Source of the DNA: Oligoflexus tunisiensis | Lineage (GTDB): Bacteria > Bdellovibrionota_B > Oligoflexia > Oligoflexales > Oligoflexaceae | NCBI RefSeq assembly: GCF_001748245.1 | Contig: NZ_BDFO01000001.1 | Coordinates: 2,252,461 to 2,316,460, forward strand | Length of the DNA: 64,000 nucleotides | Direction: 5' to 3' | Part shown: positions 34,129-42,584 of the stretch, piece after piece | Position numbering within the stretch: the first letter of the stretch is position 1 | How the letters are laid out: each line of letters starts with the position of its first letter | Notes under the pieces: model-generated | Told to the model about the DNA's origin: nothing | Databases searched by the model: none | Seen by the model: only the letters and a program-made list of their open reading frames with translations | Translations under genes and position numbers: made by a program

Positions 34129-34654
34129 GAACTTTCTCCTCGGCTGGTCCGGACAGGAGTTTACGCAACTTTTCCTTGCCACGGTTGATGTGCGATTTCA
34201 CCGTTCCGAGCGGCATGCCCAGGAGCTGACTGATGTCCTCGTGGGTCATCTCCTCGCAGCTCATGAGATGCAGGCAGGTCCTCTCTCCAACAGAAAGCTG
34301 CTGCATGGCCTTTTCCAGATCCAGGCGCAGGCCCTCCGTCCGCATCGGGGCGGCCTGATCATCGACGCTTTCCAAAAAATCGAGGCGGCCCTGTTGCCCC
34401 TTCACACGCAAGGCTTTGCGCAGGGCTATGGTGAACAGCCACGAACGAAAACCGCCGCCGCGCCAGCTGCCAAGCTTTTGCCAAGCGATGAGCCAGGTTT
34501 CCTGGGCGCAGTCATCCGCCAGAGCCGGATCACCCAGGATCCTTCTCAAAAAGAGTCGTATCGCGGCCTGATGCATCAGCACCAGCTGTCGGAAGGCATG
34601 ACGATCATCCTCCGCCAGCACGCGACCGATCAGCTGGGCTTCATCGAGGTTCAT
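34115..34654 (-). CDS. ECF-type RNA polymerase sigma factor
   Basis: The 179-residue protein has sigma region 2 (HAFRQLVLMHQAAIRLFLRR, DDCAQETWLIAWQKL, FRSWLFTIALRKAL) and region 4 (LSVGERTCLHLMSCEEMTHE then LLGMPLGTVKSHINRGKEKL). No C-terminal extension is present. It overlaps the upstream membrane protein gene by 14 bases and the downstream small membrane protein gene by 14 bases, so the three are tightly coupled. It probably directs an envelope or stress regulon when freed by one of the flanking membrane proteins. Confidence 0.92.
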   Translation of the reverse strand: MNLDEAQLIGRVLAEDDRHAFRQLVLMHQAAIRLFLRRILGDPALADDCAQETWLIAWQKLGSWRGGGFRSWLFTIALRKALRVKGQQGRLDFLESVDDQAAPMRTEGLRLDLEKAMQQLSVGERTCLHLMSCEEMTHEDISQLLGMPLGTVKSHINRGKEKLRKLLSGPAEEKVHARR

Positions 34655-35300
34655 CGGGGGAACCGGCTTTCAGTCTTTTCTGCGATTGACGCCAAAGGAA
34701 GAGATAGCCGATACCCAGAAGCGTGGGCACGAGACCAATCGACCAGGCCCGCCCGGCTTCTTCATCCGTCAGGGCCGCCAGCACACCCATGCCCGACAGC
34801 CCAAGAGCCATCAGCAGCACAGCCTTGCGCAGATCACTGTCCGGGGTGGGCCGGGGCTTGGACTCCAGCGCTTCCAGAAACGAAGCGGGCAGAGTCTGAC
34901 CACTTTGAATGGCGACCCGCACGGTATCGAGCATCTCCCGACGCTTGCGATAGGAATAATACAGAATTAAAAAGGAAATGATGGTGAAGCTGCCAAAGAC
35001 GACGGCCGGCACCAGAAAGGATTCATTGAAAATATGCTGGACCGTGCTCTTCGGCGCCATGGCCTGACGTTCGAGAATATCGGCCAGCTGCTTCGAATCA
35101 AGTTTCTTGACGACCTCAACCGGCAGTTTCATCGAACCGAGGACCACCACATCGGTGGGATCATTATTCTCAGACTCCGATGGGCTGGGCGGTTCACTGA
35201 GCACGCCCTGACGCTGTTCGATTTCCGTGGCCTGGCCGAATCCCAAGCCGCTTAAGCTCGTGAGAAGAATGAGGATCAAGGGGGGAAGGTATCGTTTCAT
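34641..35300 (-). CDS. DUF6249-like membrane protein, first gene of the sigma operon
   Basis: The start is set at 35300 (MKRYLPPLIL) behind CAGGAG, giving 219 residues: a signal peptide (ends near GFGQA), an acidic periplasmic region (about 25-95), a membrane segment (VPAVVFGSFTIISFLILYY), a basic cytoplasmic stretch (SYRKRREMLDTVRVAIQSG), and two more membrane segments (AVLLMALGLSGMGVLAAL and GLVPTLLGIGYLFLW). The YRKRRE ... QSG part is typical of DUF6249 proteins, often found beside ECF sigma factors. It may be the envelope sensor of this module. Exact function is unknown. Confidence 0.78.
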   Translation of the reverse strand: MKRYLPPLILILLTSLSGLGFGQATEIEQRQGVLSEPPSPSESENNDPTDVVVLGSMKLPVEVVKKLDSKQLADILERQAMAPKSTVQHIFNESFLVPAVVFGSFTIISFLILYYSYRKRREMLDTVRVAIQSGQTLPASFLEALESKPRPTPDSDLRKAVLLMALGLSGMGVLAALTDEEAGRAWSIGLVPTLLGIGYLFLWRQSQKRLKAGSPDEPR

Positions 35301-35410
35301 GGGCCGCACTCCTGCAGGGCAAGGTTTATGTTTCTGCAGGGGAGAGACAGCCCGCCCCTGGTCTGGATGCAACCCGGCGCGATATTTTTTTATCACCCTG
35401 ATATCACAGA

Positions 35411-36265
35411 CTAATCGAACACGACCGTCTTGTTCCCATAGACCAGAACGCGTCGTTCGACGTGCTGATAGACCGCCCGGGCCAGCACAATCTTTTCCAG
35501 ATCCTTACCCTTGCGCACCAGATCCTTCACGCTGTCGCGGTGACTGACGCGACCCACATCCTGTTCGATGATCGGGCCTTCATCCAAGTCCTGTGTTACA
35601 TAATGAGCGGTGGCGCCAATGATCTTCACCCCGCGACTGAAGGCCTGATGATAGGGACTGGCACCAGGAAAGGCCGGAAGAAAGGAATGATGGATGTTGA
35701 TGACCTGGGGAAAGATCTTAAGAAAATCAGGACTCAGCACCTGCATATACTTGGCAAGCACCACAAGATCGATCTGATGCCAGCGCAAAAGTTCGAGAGC
35801 CCGCTGTTCCTGAGCAGCCTTGGTGGTCGGTGTGATCGGCAGATGCACAAAAGGCACGTGAAACTGTTCGGCAATGCTCTCCAGTTCCGCGTGATTGCTG
35901 ATGATGAGGCCGATATCCGCGCGCAGATCGCCGCTGCGCTGACGACCCAGAAGATCGATAAGGCAATGGTCCTGTTTGCTGACCCAAATGGAAACGCGCG
36001 GCCGCTTGTCGGTGAAATGCAGCGACCAGGTGAGTCCCAGTTCCTGGGCCGTGGCGGCGAATTCCCCGGCGATCTGATCGCGCGGCACCCGAAAGCCATC
36101 GAGTTCCCATTCAAGGCGCGTACAAAAAATATCCGCCTCGGGATCGCGATGCTGATCGGCATCGGTGATGTTGCCATTCCGTTCGTAGATAAAGCGGGAA
36201 AGGCGAGCCACCACTCCACGCTGATCACGGCAACTGGCCAGCAGTATCGCACGCACCGATTCCAT
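35411..36265 (-). CDS. purU: Formyltetrahydrofolate deformylase
   Basis: The 284-residue protein has an N-terminal ACT domain (ILLASCRDQRGVVARLSRFI) and a C-terminal formyltransferase-like domain. The catalytic Asn/His/Asp set is visible in INIHHSFLPAFPGASPYHQA and THY-type AHYVTQDLDEGPIIEQD. It hydrolyses 10-formyl-THF to formate and THF, balancing one-carbon pools; the ACT domain normally senses Met/Gly. GGAGGTG precedes the ATG. It is monocistronic and divergent from moaE. Confidence 0.95.
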   Translation of the reverse strand: MESVRAILLASCRDQRGVVARLSRFIYERNGNITDADQHRDPEADIFCTRLEWELDGFRVPRDQIAGEFAATAQELGLTWSLHFTDKRPRVSIWVSKQDHCLIDLLGRQRSGDLRADIGLIISNHAELESIAEQFHVPFVHLPITPTTKAAQEQRALELLRWHQIDLVVLAKYMQVLSPDFLKIFPQVINIHHSFLPAFPGASPYHQAFSRGVKIIGATAHYVTQDLDEGPIIEQDVGRVSHRDSVKDLVRKGKDLEKIVLARAVYQHVERRVLVYGNKTVVFD

Positions 36266-36482
36266 CGCACCTCCAGGCTCCAGGACTGCACTTCAGTTTG
36301 CCAGAACTCATCCGCCTTTTCAAATGGGCTTCCTTTCCGGGCTCACACGGACTTCGCGTTCCGACCGTTAGGAAGCTCATCTTTTTTGAAATCCCCTTCC
36401 CGCACCCCCGTCGTTTGTGGTAAGTGATTCGCTAGTCTTTCACTCCGTCAGAGCGATTGGAAAGAACATAGGAGCGCTCAGA

Positions 36483-37025
36483 ATGGCCGATACGATCCGC
36501 GTCCGTATCACCGATCAGCCCATCGACTCAGCCGCCCTCCTGCGTGGCCACGGCGCCTCGCATCACGGGGCTCTGGTGAGCTTCTTTGGAGTCGTGCGGG
36601 ACACCAATCTGGGCCGCACGGTCACCGGCATTGAATATGATGCGTTTGTGCCACTGGCGGAGCAGACCTTTCGCGCCTTCTGTGCGGAAGCCCAGGCCAA
36701 CTGGGGTGAAGATATGCACGTCACGATTGTACATCGCATCGGCAGTCTCGGCATTGGCGACATCAGCGTGGCTTTGCTGGTATCCACGCGGCATCGGGCC
36801 GAGGCTTACGAGATTTCGCGTTACATCATCGAGGAACTCAAACACCGATCGCCGATCTGGAAGAAGGAACATTATAGCGACGGCTCGAGTGATTGGGTGC
36901 AGGGCCACGCGCTTTGTCAGCATGATCACGGCTCGATTATGGGCTGGCGTGAAGCGCAGGCGGGGCATGCATCCGCAGACGAACCTGATCACCATCCATC
37001 TCGTGGAACGGGGGTGCGCGTATGA
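36483..37025 (+). CDS. moaE: Molybdopterin synthase catalytic subunit
   Basis: The start at 36483 follows AGGAG. Of 180 residues, the first 145 match MoaE: HGALVSFFGVVRDTNLGRTV, GIEYDAFVPLAEQTF, IVHRIGSLGIGDISV, STRHRAEAYEISRYIIEELKHRSPIWKKE with the catalytic Lys. It moves sulfur from MoaD thiocarboxylate onto precursor Z. The His/Asp-rich C-terminal tail is longer than usual. The stop overlaps the next start (ATGA). No MoaD gene is adjacent. Confidence 0.93.
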   Translation: MADTIRVRITDQPIDSAALLRGHGASHHGALVSFFGVVRDTNLGRTVTGIEYDAFVPLAEQTFRAFCAEAQANWGEDMHVTIVHRIGSLGIGDISVALLVSTRHRAEAYEISRYIIEELKHRSPIWKKEHYSDGSSDWVQGHALCQHDHGSIMGWREAQAGHASADEPDHHPSRGTGVRV

Positions 37026-37399
37026 ATATTCGTTTGGGTGAAGGCAGCATTCGGCTGCGTTTGAACGGTGGCGAAGCGGAATCGCTGTTACAGGTGAATC
37101 AACTTACCATAACCGTGTCATGGGTCACAGGCTCGCCTCTGCGGGTCAGCATGGTCCTGAGTGCGGATGCCGCGCGACCGCGCGTTCGCGGGGAAGGCCT
37201 GGATCTTCTGGTGGTGGTGCCAAGGTCGGATTTCATGGAACTGCTCGAACAGTATGGACGCCGCGATGCAGCCATCTCCTGGACCGAATTCGGTGCGGAT
37301 GGTCGGCACGTGGATTGGTCTCTCGACATCGATGCCTTCCGCTCACGTTCCAAAATGGAGCGTAGTCCGGAGCGGGTGGAAACCGTGGATTTGCTTTAA
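37022..37399 (+). CDS. Unknown protein between moaE and moaA
   Basis: This 125-residue protein begins MNIRLGEGSIRLRLNGGEAE and is mostly beta-strand by eye (QLTITVSWVTGSPLRVSMVL, LDLLVVVPRSDFMELL), with an acidic/basic C-terminus. The start resembles DUF7009-type proteins found with molybdenum cofactor genes; I am not certain of the family. It does not end in GG and so is not MoaD. Overlaps on both sides (four bases with moaE, 12 bases before moaA) show it belongs to the molybdopterin operon. Confidence 0.75.
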   Translation: MNIRLGEGSIRLRLNGGEAESLLQVNQLTITVSWVTGSPLRVSMVLSADAARPRVRGEGLDLLVVVPRSDFMELLEQYGRRDAAISWTEFGADGRHVDWSLDIDAFRSRSKMERSPERVETVDLL

Positions 37400-37410
37400 C
37401 AGGAATATGC

Positions 37411-38388
37411 ATGCTGCAGGATACTCATGGACGGAAGTTTCCGTATCTGCGCCTCTCGGTGACGGATGCCTGTAATTTTCGCTGTGGCTATTGCCTGCCG
37501 CATGGCTATCAAAAACCACAGGGCTGTGCGCCCTTTCTCAAGCAGGATGAAATTCGCCAGCTCGTCACCGCCTTTGCCAACCTCGGTTGTCAAAAGGTGC
37601 GTTTGACTGGTGGCGAACCCACCCTGCGGCGCGACATCGTGGAGATCACACGCATGATCGCGTCCACGCCGGGCATTCAAACGGTGGCGCTTTCCACCAA
37701 TGGCTATCGTTTGGAACACCTGGCGACGTCGCTGCACGAGGCCGGACTCAAGTCGATCAACGTAAGTGTGGATTCGCTGGATCCGCAGCGTTTTGCGGAT
37801 TTTACCGGTCAGGATATGCTGCCGCGGGTTTTGGGTGGGATCGATCGCGCTCTGGAATTGCCGTTTCAATCGGTGAAAGTGAATTCCGTTTTGATGCGCG
37901 AAACCTGGCTCGAGGAGCTGGACCGTTTTTCGGAATGGGTGCGTCAGCGGCCGGTGACCGTTCGCTGGATTGAGCTGATGCCGACCGGTGGCAACGCCCG
38001 CTTTTTTCAGGATCATTTCATCAGCAGTCAGAAGCTGCGCGATCGGATCATGGAACGCGGCTGGCTGCCGATTCCTCGGGATCTCGCCGGCGGACCGGCT
38101 CAGGAATATCTTCATCCGGAGTATCTCGGTCGCCTCGGTGTGATCGCGCCTTACGCTCGCAATTTCTGTCAGTCGTGCAATCGCCTGCGGGTCACCAGTC
38201 GCGGTGGGCTCCGCCTTTGCCTCTTCGGGGATGGCGAGCAGGATCTGCGGCCTCTCATGCAGGACAGCGCGCAGTTGCCTGAGCTCACACAAACCATTGA
38301 ACGGGCCATCCTCGGCAAGGCCATCTCCCATGCTTTGGAAAGCGGGAACTTTGGCAACAATCAAACGTTCTCGGCCATGGGCGGTTGA
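37411..38388 (+). CDS. moaA: GTP 3',8-cyclase, molybdenum cofactor synthesis
   Basis: The 325-residue radical-SAM enzyme starts the moa pathway. It has the SAM cluster motif DACNFRCGYCLP (CxxxCxxC), LTGGEPTLRRDI, STNGYRLE, SVDSLDP, and the C-terminal second cluster FCQSCNRLRVTSRGGLRLCLF (CxxC ... C). The usual C-terminal GG reads MGG here. It makes 3',8-cyclo-GTP with MoaC, which is not in the window. The 3' end overlaps the convergent kinase-like gene by 28 bases. Confidence 0.95.
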   Translation: MLQDTHGRKFPYLRLSVTDACNFRCGYCLPHGYQKPQGCAPFLKQDEIRQLVTAFANLGCQKVRLTGGEPTLRRDIVEITRMIASTPGIQTVALSTNGYRLEHLATSLHEAGLKSINVSVDSLDPQRFADFTGQDMLPRVLGGIDRALELPFQSVKVNSVLMRETWLEELDRFSEWVRQRPVTVRWIELMPTGGNARFFQDHFISSQKLRDRIMERGWLPIPRDLAGGPAQEYLHPEYLGRLGVIAPYARNFCQSCNRLRVTSRGGLRLCLFGDGEQDLRPLMQDSAQLPELTQTIERAILGKAISHALESGNFGNNQTFSAMGG

Positions 38389-39239
38389 TCGCCTCCCGCG
38401 GCGCAGATATCCAGAAGAGTTTTCTTCACATCCCAGATATAGCCGCTGCCATAAAGATTGGCGTGATTCAGCTTATGATAGAAATTATAAATGAGGCGCC
38501 GCTCGGGGTAACCCGGGGCCAGTGGCCAGAGTTCCTTGTAGCGTTGATAAAAGCTGCGGGCAAAACCGCCGAAGAGTTCGGTCATGGCCAGATCCGCTTC
38601 GCGATGCCCATAGTAAACGGCAGGGTCAATCAGTATCGGTGTCTGATCGATGCCGCAGAGGACGTTGCCGGACCAGAGATCCCCATGCAAAAGCGAAGCG
38701 GGTTCCTCCACCGCGCTGAGGATACGTTTCACATGCGCTTCGAGCGTGACGAGCCAGCGTTCCTCCTTCGCGGTCCAGATTGCGCGCTCCCGCAGCATTT
38801 CGAGTTGCGGAACAATGCGCTGCTGCCAGAAAAATTCCGCCCATGAGCGGGCGTGGCTGTGATTCCTCTGCGGATTGCGGCCGATAAAATTATCCCTGGG
38901 CCAGCCCCACGGACCGGTTTGTCGATGCAACGCCACAAGGCCTTCCGCCAAAGCTTTCCAGAAAGATTCACGGGCGGGTTCCCGCAGCACCGCTTCCATC
39001 ACGAGCCAGTGCCGCGAATGAAAATAAACTGTGGGCGTTCGCAAAGCCTGGGCCTGACAGAGAGCACGCAGGCCGTCCGCTTCCGCTTCGAGGATCCCGG
39101 TGCCCGCGGGATCCTGCTTCAGAAAGAGTGTTTGACCGTCTGCACCGATTCCAAAAAAGGCCGGAGTCTGACTGGCTCCATCCGCGCGGCGAAGGTTTGT
39201 CACCTGACTGAGTTCGAAAGGCAGGACTTTTTTCACCAT
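38361..39239 (-). CDS. Fructosamine kinase family protein
   Basis: The 292-residue protein has the aminoglycoside phosphotransferase-like fold of FN3K enzymes: LFLKQDPAG with the ATP Lys, LVMEAV hinge, WGWPRDNFIGRNPQ substrate loop, catalytic LLHGDLWSGNV, and ILIDPAVYYGHREADLAM as the metal motif. It phosphorylates ribulosamine or fructosamine adducts so that they fall off proteins (deglycation). AGGGGGTC precedes the ATG. It is monocistronic. Confidence 0.93.
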   Translation of the reverse strand: MVKKVLPFELSQVTNLRRADGASQTPAFFGIGADGQTLFLKQDPAGTGILEAEADGLRALCQAQALRTPTVYFHSRHWLVMEAVLREPARESFWKALAEGLVALHRQTGPWGWPRDNFIGRNPQRNHSHARSWAEFFWQQRIVPQLEMLRERAIWTAKEERWLVTLEAHVKRILSAVEEPASLLHGDLWSGNVLCGIDQTPILIDPAVYYGHREADLAMTELFGGFARSFYQRYKELWPLAPGYPERRLIYNFYHKLNHANLYGSGYIWDVKKTLLDICAAGGDQPPMAENV

Positions 39240-39349
39240 GACCCCCTACAATGGAATGAGGACGCTGAACCCGATCACCCGCGAGGTAACGCTTGGCTTT
39301 TGGGCCTGGCTGTGGTCAATATGCAGATCCTTTTGCTGGGGGACAACAG

Positions 39350-40621
39350 ATGAAAACATGGCTGGCCATTGATTTTGGAACTTCCAACTCCCTTGTGGCG
39401 GCAGCCACAGCGAATGGACGCACTGAACCCCTGCCGATCGATCCAAGTCATGACGATCCCACCATCCTGCGCAGTGTGCTGTATTCCCCGGCGCGCCAGG
39501 AATGGGATTTCGGCGAAGAAGCCATCAGCAAATATTATGATATGGGTGCGGAGGGCCGTATTTTCCGATCCTTGAAAAAATTTCTGCCCGATCCCTTTTT
39601 CACAGGCACGCAGGTACATGGCATCTTTCATTCGCTGGAGGATCTGCTCGGGCGCCTCATGCGCACCATCCGTGTGCGGGCCGAACAGCATCTCGGTCAG
39701 GAGCTTCAGGCTGTGATGCTGGGCCACCCTGCTCTGTTTTCCCCACAGCCGGAACTGCATCAGCAGGCCCTGAATCGCCTGGAAAAGGCGGCCCAGCTCG
39801 CCGGTTTCAAGGAGGTAGCCTTCTGTCCGGAACCGGTCGCGGCCGCGCATCATTTCGCCAGTTCACTCGATCAACCCCGCACCGTGCTGATCGCGGACTT
39901 CGGGGGTGGAACGAGTGACTTCACGATCGTGCGCATGCGACCGGAAGGCTTTGTCGCCTCGGATGTGCTGGCTCTCGGCGGCCTGTCGATCGCCGGTGAT
40001 GCCTTTGATGGCAGCATCATGGAACATGTGGTGGCGCCTCACTTCGGTTCGAAGATCGAATATCGCATGCCTTTCAGTTCCAATGTGCTTAGTCTGCCCA
40101 AGGCCATGATTCGCAAGATGTGCTCGCCGGCTGACCTTCTGCTGCTAGGTCGGCAGGATTATTTGGAATTTTTCCGCAAGCTGGATGACTGGAGCGTGGG
40201 CAAGGATGATAGTTTGATTCTCGACCGCCTGCGCATTCTGGTGGAAGAGCGGCAGGGTTATCACCTGTTCCAATGCATCGAGGATGGAAAAAAAGCGCTG
40301 GCCGCAAAGGAGGTCGGGCCCATCGACTATGAGTATCCCGGCATCGATCTGCATCTCGGATTGCCGCGCGAAGAGTTCCGACAGTTTTCAGCCCCGCTGG
40401 TGCAGGCCATCATGAAAAATCTGGATCAGACCGTGCAGCAGGCCGGTCTTCAGTATGACGACATTGATATCGTGTGCTGTACGGGCGGAACCGCGCGCCT
40501 CGGGGCGATTCATGAGGCGCTGGCGCAAAGGCTGGGTGCGGACAAACTGCAGCAGCATATGCCGTTTCATGCGGTGATCCACGGTCTGGCCGAACGCGCG
40601 GTGCAGATTGCCCGCCAATAA
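39350..40621 (+). CDS. YegD-like Hsp70 family protein
   Basis: The start at 39350 (MKTWLAIDFGTSNS) is preferred over 39293. The 423-residue protein has only the Hsp70 ATPase domain: phosphate 1 loop IDFGTSNSL, phosphate 2 loop IADFGGGTSDFTI, LGGLSIAGDAFD, and adenosine motif CCTGGTARLGAI. There is no substrate-binding domain or lid, as in E. coli YegD. Its role is unclear; a chaperone-like ATPase is presumed. It ends one base before the convergent O-antigen ligase gene. Confidence 0.9.
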   Translation: MKTWLAIDFGTSNSLVAAATANGRTEPLPIDPSHDDPTILRSVLYSPARQEWDFGEEAISKYYDMGAEGRIFRSLKKFLPDPFFTGTQVHGIFHSLEDLLGRLMRTIRVRAEQHLGQELQAVMLGHPALFSPQPELHQQALNRLEKAAQLAGFKEVAFCPEPVAAAHHFASSLDQPRTVLIADFGGGTSDFTIVRMRPEGFVASDVLALGGLSIAGDAFDGSIMEHVVAPHFGSKIEYRMPFSSNVLSLPKAMIRKMCSPADLLLLGRQDYLEFFRKLDDWSVGKDDSLILDRLRILVEERQGYHLFQCIEDGKKALAAKEVGPIDYEYPGIDLHLGLPREEFRQFSAPLVQAIMKNLDQTVQQAGLQYDDIDIVCCTGGTARLGAIHEALAQRLGADKLQQHMPFHAVIHGLAERAVQIARQ

Positions 40622-42283
40622 TCAATCCCGCATGATGGCTTCACAGCGTTTGCTGATGAATTCCAGACTGCCCTGGCCCAAAAACTGCTGCTGATAGCGC
40701 TTGGCCAGCGCGCAGGCGTCCTCGATGTGGCCCTGATTCCAGGCGCTGAGGGCGGCAATGCGCTCGCTGGGATGAAAGCCCGGATATTTTTCCAAACGTC
40801 GCATGTTCAAGGCCGCAGCCTCCTGCCAGCGTCCGGCATCCATCAACACCTTGCTGTAGCGCAGACAAACCCGCCAGTGCTCGGGCATGAGTTTACAGGC
40901 CCGTTCCACATCATGGCTGGCCATGGTCGGATTGGAGGCCGCATACTCCGCCCAGGCCAGACGACCGGCCTGAGCCATCAAAAGCAGAGCAACCGTGGCC
41001 ATTCCATAGCGAACCCAGCTCAGGGGCAGGGCACGCAAACGCAGCGGTGGCAAGAGACTGCAGAGAAGACTGAGCAGAAGACCAAAGAAAATAATTCCCA
41101 CCGGCATCATGAGCGGAAACTGAAAGATCGATTCGGTGAGAAGAATCAATCCCAGATTCGCCGCCAGCATCGCCCGATCCTCCGGATCCCCATCGCGATG
41201 CGCAGCGGCCAGGGCCTTGGCCAAAAGCGCAAGAAAGGCAACGACCAGAGCGCCACCCAGCGGAATTCCCAGTTCACTGCAGAGCCGCAGAAGTTCATTC
41301 TGCGGATTATCGACCACGCGTGACTCCGAGCGGAAGGGCGAGGCGTCCTTCAGCACATAGGCGGACGAGGCCTGCTCGTAGCTGCCGCGCCCAAAGCCGA
41401 GCCAGGGTCGATCCTTGATCATGTCCATCGTCCTTTGCCAGAGGAAGATGCGACCCGACATGCTGCCAAAGGTCTGATTCAAAATCGCCGCATCCGTGGC
41501 ATGCGTCGCACTATTGACAAGATGCGGTTTGCTGCCTTCGATTTGCTTCAGAACAGGACGGGCTACAAAAAAGCTGAAGAAAGCGGTGGCCAGGACGATG
41601 GCAATGGCTTCCTTGCCCTGAAGACGCTGAGTGATAATCGCGAAGGAGAGCAGGAGACAGACACCGATGAGAATCGAGCGACAGACGATCAACAGGGGAT
41701 AGGACAGCATGCAGCCGCAGGCCAGAATCAAAATCGCACGCGCAAAAAAACCTCTCTCACGCGGCAAGAGATAAAGCGCCAGGGCCATGCTGAAGCCGAG
41801 ATACTGCGCGATCATGTTGATATTGGTCAAGGCCTCGGGGCGCAGGCCACTGGAAGGGAACCAGGGCAGGGACGCGCCGGCCAGCTGCCCAAGGCCCAGC
41901 CCGGCGATATTCACCGCCAGAAGTGTGTTGAGCCAGCCTAAAGTATAAAGAAAATTTTCTTCTTTCTTGATGAGATGCAGACAGAGAAAGGAGACACATA
42001 AAAGGGTAATATCGCGGCTGATGCCCATGGATGTGCTGCCCGCTCCCGAGCGCAGGACATCGAGGGCAAGCTGCAGAACGCTCCAGCCCAGAATAATACC
42101 GAGTAAAACCGTAACCTCACGGCGACGTTCACGCAGGCTCTTATCAAACATGATCGCCATGCATGCAGCACCGGTTAAGGCCAAAAGTCCGATTAATCGT
42201 GCGGGGATATAAGGATCCTGTAGGCCAGGAAAGAAGCCGAGTGTGGAGCTTAACAAAAGACCGAGAAATAGTCCGACCAGCAT
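40622..42283 (-). CDS. O-antigen ligase family membrane protein with TPR-like tail
   Basis: The start is set at 42283 (MLVGLFLGLLLSS) behind AGGGAG. The 553-residue protein has about 12 membrane segments and a large periplasmic loop with the Wzy_C/WaaL motif GFGRGSYEQ ... VDNPQNELLRLCSELGI. The C-terminal 110 residues (PEHWRVCLRYSKVLMDAGRW, AACNMRRLEKYPGF-like repeats) resemble tetratricopeptide repeats. Such proteins ligate or polymerise surface glycans, or O-glycosylate pilins. No glycan biosynthesis cluster is adjacent, so the substrate is unknown. Confidence 0.87.
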   Translation of the reverse strand: MLVGLFLGLLLSSTLGFFPGLQDPYIPARLIGLLALTGAACMAIMFDKSLRERRREVTVLLGIILGWSVLQLALDVLRSGAGSTSMGISRDITLLCVSFLCLHLIKKEENFLYTLGWLNTLLAVNIAGLGLGQLAGASLPWFPSSGLRPEALTNINMIAQYLGFSMALALYLLPRERGFFARAILILACGCMLSYPLLIVCRSILIGVCLLLSFAIITQRLQGKEAIAIVLATAFFSFFVARPVLKQIEGSKPHLVNSATHATDAAILNQTFGSMSGRIFLWQRTMDMIKDRPWLGFGRGSYEQASSAYVLKDASPFRSESRVVDNPQNELLRLCSELGIPLGGALVVAFLALLAKALAAAHRDGDPEDRAMLAANLGLILLTESIFQFPLMMPVGIIFFGLLLSLLCSLLPPLRLRALPLSWVRYGMATVALLLMAQAGRLAWAEYAASNPTMASHDVERACKLMPEHWRVCLRYSKVLMDAGRWQEAAALNMRRLEKYPGFHPSERIAALSAWNQGHIEDACALAKRYQQQFLGQGSLEFISKRCEAIMRD

Positions 42284-42584
42284 GGTAACTCCCTGCTCTC
42301 GAAATCTCACAGCATCCATCTCTCAAGATACAGGAAAATCCGAGTGTAAGGAAATAGACATTGTCGTGCTCACCACCGAAGCGAAGGACAGGCACACCCA
42401 GCCAACGCGTGTGCTTCTTTGTCTAAAGTAAGAGGTTTTTCCTGCGGGTAAATCGCTATTTTTACCCATGATATTCCCTGGATGCGTCGTTTTTATTGCG
42501 CCTATGGGTGGTGGCTCAAACCCTTGCGAGGCCAGTGTTTGGACCCTTTCGCTTTTGTGCCGAAGAACAGGGTTGGAGCATTGC

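Noticed and set aside
42468..42584. Upstream extension of the 7TMR cyclase and a possible GEMM-type riboswitch
   Set aside because: A signal peptide starts at 42585 behind GGTTGGAG, and the upstream sequence does not show the conserved riboswitch core.
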